A stretch of 64,000 nt of DNA from Neostapfia colusana (taxonomy: Eukaryota; Streptophyta; Magnoliopsida; Poales; Poaceae): positions 115,166,153 to 115,230,152 of the forward strand of contig JASWHV010000003.1 in NCBI GenBank assembly GCA_030760725.1, read 5' to 3'. Below are positions 46,219 to 55,664 of this stretch, in pieces. Position 1 is the stretch's first letter, and each line of letters begins with the position of its first letter. The position numbers and the translations under genes are program-made. Below the pieces are notes generated by a model. That model had not been told where the DNA came from, did no database searches, and saw nothing but the letters and a program-made list of their open reading frames with translations.

Positions 46219-48570
46219 CTACTACTATTTAGGATCCTTAATTGGCTTTGGGATTTTTCCAGTGGATACTAGACTCTCTAAGGATGATCTGAGCAAAATT
46301 TGGAGAAATTTCATTGCACCTTGTGGTCTCCAAAATTCCCACAAGCACAAGGCTTCTCTGAATTTTGAGCCCAAACCAGGAGCTTTGACATGGCTAACAG
46401 TGGAAGATCTAATTAGGGTAAGTTTCCATAGTTCTAACAAAAAATGTTTCACCATTTTTGGAGCTACCAACAGAGATATGAATTTTTGAAGTTGGACATA
46501 AATGCTGAAAAGGTCTCTGTTTATTTTCCCATTTTTCAGAGACATAAAGGGTTGACACCACATTTGGCCAAGCAAATGAGGTCCAATGCCTCTGAAATTT
46601 CTACTGGAGTTCAAGGATTTTTGGAAGAATGTCCTGTCCAAATTTGCGAATTTTCCAATAAACAGAACCCCTGTAAAAATTCCTAACATGATTTTCCTTA
46701 ATTCAATTAATGAGCCAAATGCAGGGATTTTTATAACCATTGGTCTGTACCCCTGGATAGTATTCTCTAATAGGAATCCAACAAAATTTGTTTGACAATT
46801 TTTGGACATTCCTACACAAAGTTATGGCCCTTCAAAGATTGAACTGGAATAAGAAAATCTGGAAATGTTTAAACGCTGCTGCAGGCCCCACATGTCAGCA
46901 CCCTCTTCCACCTCGCGCCAAACAGAGGACCGGCGGCGCCCTCCGGTGAGGGTTGGCCGGAACGGCATTCCCGGACGCCTCTCGGGCCAAGTCTCACCGC
47001 TCCCCCATTTTTCACCCCGCTGAACACGATAGTGGTGTCGCCGGCGGCCGAAACTTGCCAGAAAATGGTGCGCACCGATGACAGCTGGGTTTCAAACTCC
47101 GCTGGGGTCGGAAAGGTTTATTCCTCCACCAAAAGATCGGCTCTCGGTATCTAGAGAACCAGTGGGAGACGTAGTAGCTAGGCATGGCAACCAAATCCGC
47201 CGGGGAGCCCTCCAAACCTATTGGCACCATGCGCCCGAAGATGTCCGAAGGTTTTCCCGCGACAAGAACGTGTAATCCTCGCTCTACACCTAATTTCCTG
47301 GCCTAGAATCAAGGGAGGAAGGGCGCTAGCTAGTCTAGAACCTGTGTGCGAAGCTTGAGCTACTCACAACACGAATTGCAGCTGAATTTAGCAACTCTTT
47401 ACCTCGGGGTCGAATTGCCTGCACGGTGGAAAATCTCCGAATTCTCCTCCGAGGAGTCATGGCTTGGGCTGAATTTTGGAGGTGAGCAGCTCCGGTCGTA
47501 GGTGCACCAATGGGTTGGATCGCTTGAGCGTGAGCTTCTCCAGTTTGAGCTGTCCACGGTGACCGAAAGTTTGAACCTCCGGTGTTCACGGCGGCACAGC
47601 TGCAACTCCGGGAATTTTGAGCTCCAACGGGCAGAGACCGAAGAAGTAGGGATGGTGGATGGCTCGAGCACGTGTTGGTGATGGTTTTTGCTGTGGGAAG
47701 CTCGAGCAACCGAGCTCGTGGTGCTGTGGTCGATCGGGGAAGAACCGAGCGGCGGTGTAGCTCAAGGTTTCGGTCGTGCGCTCGAGCAGAGGGGCTGGGG
47801 AGGCTGCGGATGAAGGCAGAGAGGAGAAGTAGAAGTGTGCTGCGGCTCTGATCACCCACGCGCACCGGCTTGACTTCAGGAGCACGCGAGGAAGCAGCTC
47901 AGTGGAGAGGCCGTCGCTCGGTGGCGCGTGGTGAACGCCCGAGGGAAAAAACAGAGAGGAGAAATGAAATTGTGAGACTGACTGCTGGGTCCCACCATCT
48001 CATTTTCTTAATCAAATTTCTCGACTGATCTTTTCACCACAGCTACTCACAATTGAATGCTTTACTTCACCCCAAAGCTAAAATTTGAAATGTTGAATTC
48101 AAATGATTTGAATTCTGGTGTGGAGTTTGAATTGGGTGTGGTCATTTGAATTTGTAATGAAACTTGAACTCTCCCTTTTGCATTGTTCCAAAAACATAGG
48201 AAACCAACTCCAATGTTTCTGATTTTTGGCATGGCTGCTAATTCAATTGTGGAGAACATATTTGTGGAATCAAATTTGCAAATTGAGGAAGTTGGGATTT
48301 GAAACTGAAATTTAAATTCAGATTAGAGGGTTTCCTCTTTTAATCCCAAACAAATATTAAAACCACTCCAAATGAGATGAAATTTGGGAGGTTGAATGTT
48401 TGAAATATGAAGACCCAAGTTATGAATTTAGATCTCCATGTTGGAAGTTTTTGGGAGGTTTGAATCTTCACATTGAACTTACACAGTTATAATTCAAAGT
48501 TTTAATTCCCCTCATTTTCCCAAGTGTAAATGTGTTGAAATTCTTGCTACCACTTTTTAGGAATTTTACA
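46219..48570 (-). repeat. Element B 5' LTR, second part
   Basis: Resumes B's LTR after F with CTACT and ends in GGAATTTTACA at 48570. The end (48000-48570) matches 12010-12604. The stretch 46490-46870 instead resembles A's LTR at about 6545-6850 (CATTTGGCCAAGCAA, GTCCAATGCCTCTGAAATTT), not B's other LTR. ORFs at 47335-47885 lie in its GC-rich part and are not supported. Confidence 0.88.
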
Positions 48571-49154
48571 TCAGCAACCACACTCTCCTTGCCGGGGTGG
48601 TAATGAATCTCAGTCTCATAGTCTTTGATTAATTATAACCACCTCCTTTGCCTCATATTCAGCTCCTTCTGGGTGAAGATATATTTTAAGCTCTTGTGGT
48701 CAGTGTAGAGATGCACTAAATTCCCTAGGAGATCATGCCTCCACATTTTCAGCGCCAAAACCACAGCAGTGAGCTCAAGATCATGAGTCGGATAGTGCTG
48801 CTCGTGGTTTCAAAGTTTGCGTGAGCCATACGCGACCACACGTCCTTCTTACATCAACACGCAGCCAAGCCCAATACCGGGCACATCACAATACATGTCG
48901 AAGGGCTTGGTCGTATCCGGTTGAGCTAATATCGGGGCTGTTGTGAGATGCTTCACCAATGCTCGGAATGCTTCTTCACATGCTGAGTTCCAAACATATT
49001 TCGTCCCCTTCTTCAATAATTCAGTCATCGGCTTAGCAAGCTTGGAGAAGCTTGGAATGAATCTCCGGTAATATCCCGCTAAACCGAGGAAGCTTCTGAC
49101 TTCATGGACAGAAGTGGGGCCTTTCTTGTTCAATTTTGCTTGGGTCAACCACAA
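48571..49154 (-). pseudogene. pol: Element A RT thumb and RNase H
   Basis: 48849-49154 reads GPTSVHEVRSFLGLAGYYRR, then the RNase H start MYCDVPGIGLGCVLM (the first catalytic Asp is kept; Pro stands where Ser is usual). Further on, broken by stops near 48808-48853 and 48637, come THDLEL, VHLYTDHKSLKYIFTQ and HPGKESVVAD. It stops at 48571 against B's LTR. The integrase expected next is missing from both flanks of B. Confidence 0.85.
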
Positions 49155-50168
49155 TGCCTTTCGCTGAAATGATATGTTTCAAAAATGGCACTTGCTGATC
49201 CAAAACTCGCATTTGCTGAACTTGGCATAGAGATTATGGTCCTGCAAGTGTTGAAGGACGATTCACAATTGTTCGGCGTGCTCTGCTTCTGACTTGGAGT
49301 AAACCAACACATCATCAATGAACACCACAGCGAACTTGTCCAGCTACGGCTAGAACACCGAGTTCATGAGGTACATGAAATGTGCCAGAGCGTTGGTGAG
49401 ACCAAAAGACATAACGAGATATTCATATAGGCCATATCTCATCAAGAAGGCCGTCTTCAGGATATCCTCCGTCCAGATTTTTATTTGATGATACCCGGAG
49501 CGAAGGTCCATCTTAGAGAACAAACTTGCACCCACAAGCTGACCAAACAGGATGTCGCGTGGCAGTTGATATTTGTTCTTGATGGTGACGGCGTTGAGCG
49601 GCCAGTAATCCACACACAGCCACAAGGTTTCATCCTTCTTCCTAACAAACAGCGCCGAGCATACCCAAGGCGAGGAACTTGGCCTAATGAAACGCTTGCT
49701 CAACAAGTCATTGAGCTGTTCTTTCAACTCAGCCAGCTCATTTGGAGCCATTTTGTACGGTCTGCGCGATATTGGTGTAGTCTCAAGTGCAAGTTCAATC
49801 TTGAAATCCACATCCCGATCAGGTGGCATGCCCGGAAGATCATCCGGGAACACGTCGGGGTACTCTCGGACTACAGGGATGTTCTCTAGCTTGCGAGCTT
49901 CAGTATTATAGGCGACTGAAACTTCTGGGACTGGATTGTCTAGTATGAGAGAATGCGGACGATGGAGTGGGGAGTTGAGGTGAACCGTCCGTGATAATGT
50001 TTCTAGGACAGCGCCATGGTAACTTGGCCATGACATTCCTAAGATTGCATCAATCTTCTGCCCCTCAAGAATAATCATTGTAGTGGGATATATCTTCCCA
50101 CCTAAGAGCAGTGGTGCTTTCAGAATCATCATATTTGCTGAAATCTTCCCTCCCGGTGAGCCGATCAT
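49155..50168 (-). pseudogene. pol: Element A protease end and reverse transcriptase
   Basis: 49350-50168 reads IDAILGMSWPSYHGAV (protease end), YPDVFPDDLPGMPPDRDVDF, then RT: RRPYKMAPNELAELKEQL, FIRPSSSPWVCSALFV, FSKMDLRSGYHQIKI, MSFGLTNALAHFMYLMN. Stops then precede the catalytic FIDD at 49311-49322, which is still present. GAPVLFV is expected where VCSALFV is seen. The plus-strand ORFs here are shadows. Confidence 0.88.
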
Positions 50169-50198
50169 ATATGAGCACTCAGTTGGAAAGACTTCCAG

Positions 50199-50268
50199 TT
50201 AATGCTTAACCACATAGGATGCACTTATGAAGTTGTGGGTTGCACCAGAATCAAAATAAAATGATGAT
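50199..50268 (-). pseudogene. pol: Element A protease active-site fragment
   Basis: Reads SSFYFDSGATHNFISASYVV with an intact D-S-G-A motif, then a stop at about 50199 and a frame change to the rest of the protease. The longer ORF that includes it (to 50777) overlaps the gag frame and is a shadow upstream of this point. Confidence 0.8.
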
Positions 50269-51531
50269 TGCTTGATTGTTGAGAGTGAACGTACCCGCCA
50301 GCACGTTTTGTCCTGCCGTGGCGTCCTCATTGTCGAGATTGCGAACGCCTCTGGCTTGCTGACCGCCCTTCTTGACTGGGGGTCAGCCTCGAGCAGCGCC
50401 CTGATATTGGTCTTGCCCGCTGCTTTGCTGCCCCTGGGGACAGTCCTTCGAGAAATGACCCGCCTGGCCAAACGTGTAGCAGGTGTAGCGAGGCGGTCCT
50501 CCGCTGATCGGCAGACGGAATCCCGGGGCGTGTTGTGGCGGTGGAAATGCCCGGGGTACCATCTGCTGCTGCTGCTTCTATTGCGGACGCGGTGGTGGCA
50601 TCGGCTGTCGGAATGGGGGTGGCTCAAAAGAACGACCCCCAAACTGCTGAGGTTGCGCAGGTGGATGCCACTGCTGACCGGATGGTTTCCGATACAACAT
50701 GCAGTATTTTTGCGGAGCTCCACCCCCGCTGCTCGGTGGAGCGCTTCGCTGCTCAGCTGCCAATTCATGCTGAGCATCCTCTTGCATAATCACGGCATTG
50801 ACGAGGTCGTTGAAGGTGCCACGATTGCATTGCACGAGATGTGTCTTCATCTCGGGATTTAACCCCCGATAGAATTGCTCTCGCTTCCTCTCCTCGGTGG
50901 AGACATAATCCGACGCATACTGCACCAGATGGTTGAACGGACAGGAGTAGTCATGGGCACTCCTACCGCCTTGCTTCAGTTCCAATAACTCTTGGAAGTT
51001 CCTTTTCATCATTCCGGGAGGAATATGATAGGCGCGGAACACCTCCCTGAATTCTGCCCATTCCACGGCATGGCCAGCAGGTAGTGAGGCGACATAATTC
51101 GCCCATTACGCACCGGTGGCACCGTGAAGCTGCTGCGCTGCAAAGAGAGTCTTCTGCCGCTCCATGCATTGGAGCAGCATGAACTTGGACTTGATTGTCC
51201 GCAGCCAGTTGTCAGCCTCCAGTGGTTCCGCCGCTTCGGTGAACACCGGAGGATGCATACTCATGAAATCCGAGTACGTCGGGACGTGGGGCTCACGAGG
51301 CCCCCTCTCTTGACTCCCCCGCGCCTGGGACGTATCCTGCACGATCGTGCGGAGCAGGTCGGTCTGCTCCTCACGAGAGCCCACCAACGCCGAGATCACA
51401 TCCGCTAGTTTAAGCAGAGGTGGCGGTGGTGGTTGTTGCTGCGGGGTGTTGTCGTAGGCAGGTGGCTGGGAGTCATCACCCCCCTTCTGACTAGAGCCCC
51501 CGACCTCGTGCGTGGACCGAGTGCGAACCAT
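50269..51531 (-). pseudogene. gag: Element A gag
   Basis: The best start is ATG at 51531 (MVRTRSTHEVGGSSQKGGDD), since sequence upstream is leader-like. The gag core follows: FMSMHPPVFTEAAEPLEADN, LRTIKSKFMLLQCMERQKTL, a TAA at about 51103-51105, AEFREVFRAYHIPPGMMKRN, and FYRGLNPEMKTHLVQCN. A Q/P-rich linker with a stop near 50578 leads to a CCHC-type knuckle at 50440-50481 reading CYTFGQAGHFSKDC, in which the second zinc-binding Cys is Phe. Two stops and a lost ligand make it non-functional. Confidence 0.87.
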
Positions 51532-53288
51532 CTGCAACCATACGACAATAAAAATCAGTCCCACAGCATACTCCATGCAGTCCAATAAAATAGGAGTAAA
51601 AACATAATGACAGTAAACGTGCGATACATCTCGTACATGGATAATGTAATAACTTTGCACAAGCTACACCATTACCATACCAAATATAAACAAGTTAAAT
51701 CCAAATTGATAGACTTTGAAGTTCATCTCAACTAGATTTGGTCACTACGAGACGTTAATATCGCTTTGTCATCACGTATACTACCCTTTGTCTTCAATAC
51801 GACACAAACATGGTCTCTAGCAAAAGAACATGAGTAAGAAATATATTAAAATCTTTCACTAGTTGAAGATAACAACTCATGAGTATGCGATACCCCAATG
51901 GAAGTAATAAAACCCCACTTGATACAACAATCTCTCAAATGAGTTCAACTGTTCATTCTTCTGCCCAGAATGAGAAGTTTCTACTTATCCCAGATTTTGA
52001 CCTGGTACCTGGCATTTTCATAACTCAATTTGAATACCAATGTTAAAGTTAACTTATATTTCCAAAAAGTATCTATTTGCCCTCAGATCAATTTTGGAGA
52101 AAAAGTTATGATAATTCAAAGTCAACAGAATTTCTGGAAGAATTTCAACAGCACCTCCTTTGGATGTTGCTGTTTTCAACTCAAAATTCCACTGAATCCA
52201 TACTGCAAATGCAAAAACTTTGAATTACAAAGATGTAACCCCTCTCCTAAGCTTTCCAAAAATATATCATATGATAATTTTTTATTTTTCTCCAGGATGT
52301 TATACTTGAAAAACAGAACAGTCCAGAGAGTATCTTAACTCTGTCCTGCTTCCGGACAAATTTCCAATCATCTGGAATTTCAACCAGTTTGATGTGTGAT
52401 TATGTTCTGGAAGTCTACAACAAAGTTGTAGAGCACTTGATCTTCTTTACAGAACTATATCCCACATCTCCATTGGTTAAGTAACGTGTGAGTTATGCTC
52501 TGTTAAAATTTAGCAAACTTGCTGCCAAAACAAAGCACTCTGTTTTCCAATTTCTTTGGGCTGAACTAATTAACTTTTGAACTTTTCTACAAGACCAGAG
52601 TCCTAAAGATTAACACTTAGTTATCTTAGTTCGTTTTAACATTGTTTTTAATGCAATCATGATTATAACAAGTCGGTACTGCGTTCCTCACAAAATGAAA
52701 AATCCTAACCGGCTTACACCGTTATATATGTATCCATCGGTGGCACTAAAATGGTCACTCGCAAACATGTTCTACTCGGATTACGGTTTCATGGTTAGTA
52801 CCTGCATAAATTACAGACAATCATCAGGTCCGGCTGCACATCGAACCCAGTCCTAATACAGTTTCATACAACCAGCAGTCATCACTTGCCCAGGTGTTCT
52901 CAAGCCAAACACGCCTTGAGCTACATGTTCACGTTACTAACCACGTGACGGGGTCTCCCATACTCGCCCGTAGCACGCCAGGGAAGGGTGTTGCTCTTAT
53001 ACTCCGAATGACATGAAGAGTCATAGATGATACTAAAGCGGGTCGGGTTATCTTCCACCAGTGAGGTTCCGTCCTTCAGCTTGTGCGCACTAGGGGACAG
53101 CGCTTATGTGCACCCCCCAAGACATATGAAGTCCCGAGATGCACGATTTTCCGACATAACACATAAGTTAGGTTGCCACCTTCATATTAGGCTAATAGTG
53201 GTCCTTATTTGGTCATACTATCGAATACTCACCTTAATCCTAAGTTTTCCTGTAATACGGTCCTCATTTAGTATGTTATCCCCTAAGC
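51532..53288 (-). other. Element A untranslated leader
   Basis: About 1.76 kb between the gag start and the primer site. It is AT-rich, without a recognised ORF, and homologous to B's leader (15771-17034 plus 29641-30318). Unlike C, no upstream ORF0 is seen. Confidence 0.75.
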
Positions 53289-53301
53289 AGCTCTGATACC
53301 A
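53289..53301 (-). other. Element A primer binding site (tRNA-Met)
   Basis: Minus-strand TGGTATCAGAGCT, three bases from the LTR end at 53305. Confidence 0.9.
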
Positions 53302-53304
53302 GCC

Positions 53305-54285
53305 TGTGACGGACCGAAATTCGTATGCCCAGAATCTCAGGGGGTGGTGCCGCTCGATGCAACACCCGACAGCACACATCATACGGCAACCATTGTATTA
53401 CATTGAAAACAAACTTATTATGTACAAAAGATAGTTTAAACCTTCAGTTTTTACAACTAATTACAGAGTTCTACAGCGGAAGCTAATTTTAACAACTCAC
53501 AACCACCTAACTAGCAAAAGTCCGTTGTCCAGCCCTACGGAAGACCCACACTAGCTACACTCATCTTCAGCGCGGCGTGTACGGCTCCCACTAAGCCGTG
53601 GTCCCCGACGGAGGGTAGCCCTCACCGGTGGACTCGTACCCCGAGTCCATGGGGTACTCCCCACCTGCAAAACTCATAGCACAAACAATGAGCATGATGG
53701 CTCAGCAAGTCTTAACCGACGCTCCTACACATGAAACTCTACATGCAGGTCATAACAAAGATAGGATGGTAAATTGCAGCAAATGGACACACTTACAAGT
53801 TCATCCTTAATTCATCTTTTAGCCACAAATTAACGGTTCGGGAATCTGAAATTTAGTGAGCAATATTTTGTGCACACATGTAGCAATATAAGTTATTCAT
53901 AACAGCAATATTGAATCACATCATTTCATATGTTATCCTACGTCATGACTCAGTGACCAAGTGGTACTCATCACCGCGAGGGACGGCGAATCGACTCGAT
54001 ATACACCTGCAGGGATACTCGATAAGCACGTCACGTACGCCCACCCATTGATCTGCACAACACGCTCACTCAATGTCATACGGGACAACCTTTCACCAAA
54101 CAGCCCAAACATCAAACCGGTCGCACCCAAACAGACAGGAGGTTCTCTACACGGAGCATCTCTCGATGCCCGTTAGCGGATTTCCACCTTGCTGCCCTCA
54201 ACCTACACCTATATATCGGTGCGTTATGCCTCGACGCTCGGAGGTATATGTTACATCAGTTTATCGGGGCCCATATATCCGATAT
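53305..54285 (-). repeat. Element A 5' LTR, interrupted by E
   Basis: Starts TGTGACGGACCGAAATTCG. It follows A's other LTR and G up to CCATATATCCGATAT, where E begins. The corresponding stretch in G continues with GCCTTTGGTACG (35893), which shows the break point. The remainder should lie past the window end. Confidence 0.88.
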
Positions 54286-54546
54286 TGAAAGTGCATCTAG
54301 GCATCCCTTGTGGATTTTGGTTGATTTATGGCAAACAAATGAGACCCTAACAAAATTGTTGAGATGAGCGCAGGTTCTTAAAAGAAATCAGGAAGAAAGC
54401 GCAAAAAGAAAGGAGAAGGAGGATCCAAATTGATAAGAGCTCAGGAGCTGAAAATATTAAAATACTTAGTATAGAGTGTGTTGGAGAAACACACCCCAAG
54501 AGCTCAAGTGCAAGAAATCAAACTAACTGCACAATTTCAGCATGTG

Positions 54547-54757
54547 TGGACTAGTCCGATATCAACCGGACTAGTCCGATTTTCTTTCTGATCAGAAAGC
54601 GGACTAGTCCGATATCAGCCGGACAAGTCCGATTTTGTCCTTGGACAGAAAACGGACTAGTGCGCACTACTACGGACTAGTCCGATATATCACAAAACTT
54701 AGGGTTTTCTACACACTGCACACCAGACTAGTCCAGAGTCAACCACGGACTAGTCCG
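54547..54757 (+). promoter_or_regulatory. U3 palindrome array of E
   Basis: Eight CGGACTAGTCCG-type sites in 211 bp. Exact copies are at 54567-54578, 54600-54611, 54673-54684 and 54746-54757. Pairs 20 bp apart alternate with 33-bp steps. The long spacer at 54584-54599 is itself a perfect palindrome, CTTTCTGATCAGAAAG, and others are imperfect TTTTCT...AGAAAA inverted repeats. Its place just upstream of TATA makes a control role plausible. Confidence 0.8.
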
Positions 54758-54795
54758 GACATCGCAAACCCTAACATAACCATTGGAAACCCTAC

Positions 54796-54804
54796 TATAA
54801 AAAG
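54796..54804 (+). promoter_or_regulatory. TATA box, E 5' LTR
   Basis: TATAAAAAG, followed by AGGTGTACGGCC as in F. Transcription would start around 54825-54835, giving U3 of about 540 bp. Confidence 0.65.
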
Positions 54805-55613
54805 AGGTGTACGGCCATACCAACACAACTCTTCAACCCCCTGCGCCGTCACACCTCCCAAGAGCCCAAAATTCACATCTCTCCACACATTCTAACCCTA
54901 AAAGGATCAATTCTTTGGGGATTAGCAAATTGATCAAAGGAGAGACTTGTTCTACACATCTTGAGCTCTTGGGTTTGATCTCTCGCACACTCTTGTTTGT
55001 TAATTGTTCATCTGTTGAGTGTGTTTGGTTGTGTTAATTCTTTTTAATTCTTGGGGAGCCCTCAACTTGTGAGAAGGCCCCTTGAACGATTTATTCCCCC
55101 TTGTGATTAGTGGAAGAGAATCGGCCTTTGTGGCGTCGACGAGGATAGGGTTGGTAAAGACCCGGTCCTTAGTGGACTCCTCAACGGGGACGTAGATTTC
55201 CTTCGTGGAATCGAAACTCGGGATAAATACTTGTCTCCTACTCTTGTTTATTAATTGTTCATCATTTTCTAGTGTATAATCAGTCCCTTGAAATTCACGT
55301 TCAAACATTAGAATCAAAGTTGATTCCTGTCATTCACTGTATCACTATTGCAATACACCTAAGTCATCAATTTATTTCCACTGCATAGAGTACTAGAAGT
55401 GAACACTGATCAATCTTGGTCTCTCTAGTCCACGAATACCGGACTAGTCCACATGGTACCTGACTAGTACGATTTTTCTTTGTTTAGAAAACGGACTAGT
55501 CCGCACCCTACCGGACTAGTCCAATTTCCCTGTATTTGATAAACCTACTAAGTGTTTCAGGTTTCAATAAAGCATCGAAAAGTCTATTCACCCCCCTCTA
55601 CGCTACATTCAAT

Positions 55614-55626
55614 TGGTATCAGAGCC
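55614..55626 (+). other. Element E primer binding site (tRNA-Met)
   Basis: TGGTATCAGAGCC two bases after the LTR end. Confidence 0.94.
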
Positions 55627-55664
55627 AAATTCTTCAAAAGAGACTCACCGCTCGAAGAGGCAAT

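Larger units (their letters stand above)
8556..48570 (-). mobile_element. Element B: Gypsy chromovirus lacking gag, interrupted by C and F
   Basis: Two LTRs of about 4.0 kb flank an inner region of protease, RT, RNase H, integrase and chromodomain with an intact-looking leader and primer site. C (17035-29640) sits in the leader and F (31922-46218) in the 5' LTR. B's own length without them is about 13 kb. The expected 5-bp target duplication is absent: TACTT lies left of 8556 and TCAGC right of 48570. The flanking A sequence is not contiguous, since the integrase core is missing. Either insertion came with a deletion, or the two LTRs come from two separate insertions joined by recombination. 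Confidence 0.75.
4565..54285 (-). mobile_element. Element A: Gypsy chromovirus, split by B and by E
   Basis: A minus-strand element in two visible parts. The left part (4565-8555) holds the 3' LTR, PPT and the chromodomain end of pol. The right part (48571-54285) holds RNase H, RT, protease, gag, leader, primer site and the first 981 bases of the 5' LTR, which E then interrupts. The two LTR starts (4565 and 53305, both TGTGACGGACC) look roughly 90 percent alike by eye over the first 130 bases, which supports one element. The whole integrase core is missing between 8555 and 48571. Target duplication cannot be tested because the outer end of the 5' LTR is outside the window. Confidence 0.75.
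54286..55611 (+). repeat. Element E 5' LTR
   Basis: 1326 bp, TGAAAGTGCATC to CTACATTCA. U3 palindromes start at 54547, 54567, 54600, 54620, 54653 and 54673 (spacings 20, 33, 20, 33, 20), then a weak one near 54724 and an exact one at 54746. U5-end copies lie at about 55439, 55492 and 55513. The U3 array ends about 40 bp before the TATA box. Confidence 0.93.

Noticed and set aside
47335..47885. 176-residue ORF in B's 5' LTR, second part
   Set aside because: Composition-driven ORF in LTR sequence; no counterpart in the 3' LTR.
48571..54285. Treating the right-hand Gypsy piece as an element separate from the left-hand A piece
   Set aside because: LTR ends at 4565 and 53305 are of one family, both pieces have the same orientation, and their gene parts do not overlap. 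One disrupted element is simpler, although two related elements are not excluded.
54567..54578. CGG-N6-CCG as a binding site for zinc-cluster (Gal4-type) regulators
   Set aside because: The form fits, but that family is essentially fungal and the host looks like a plant, so this is most likely a coincidence.
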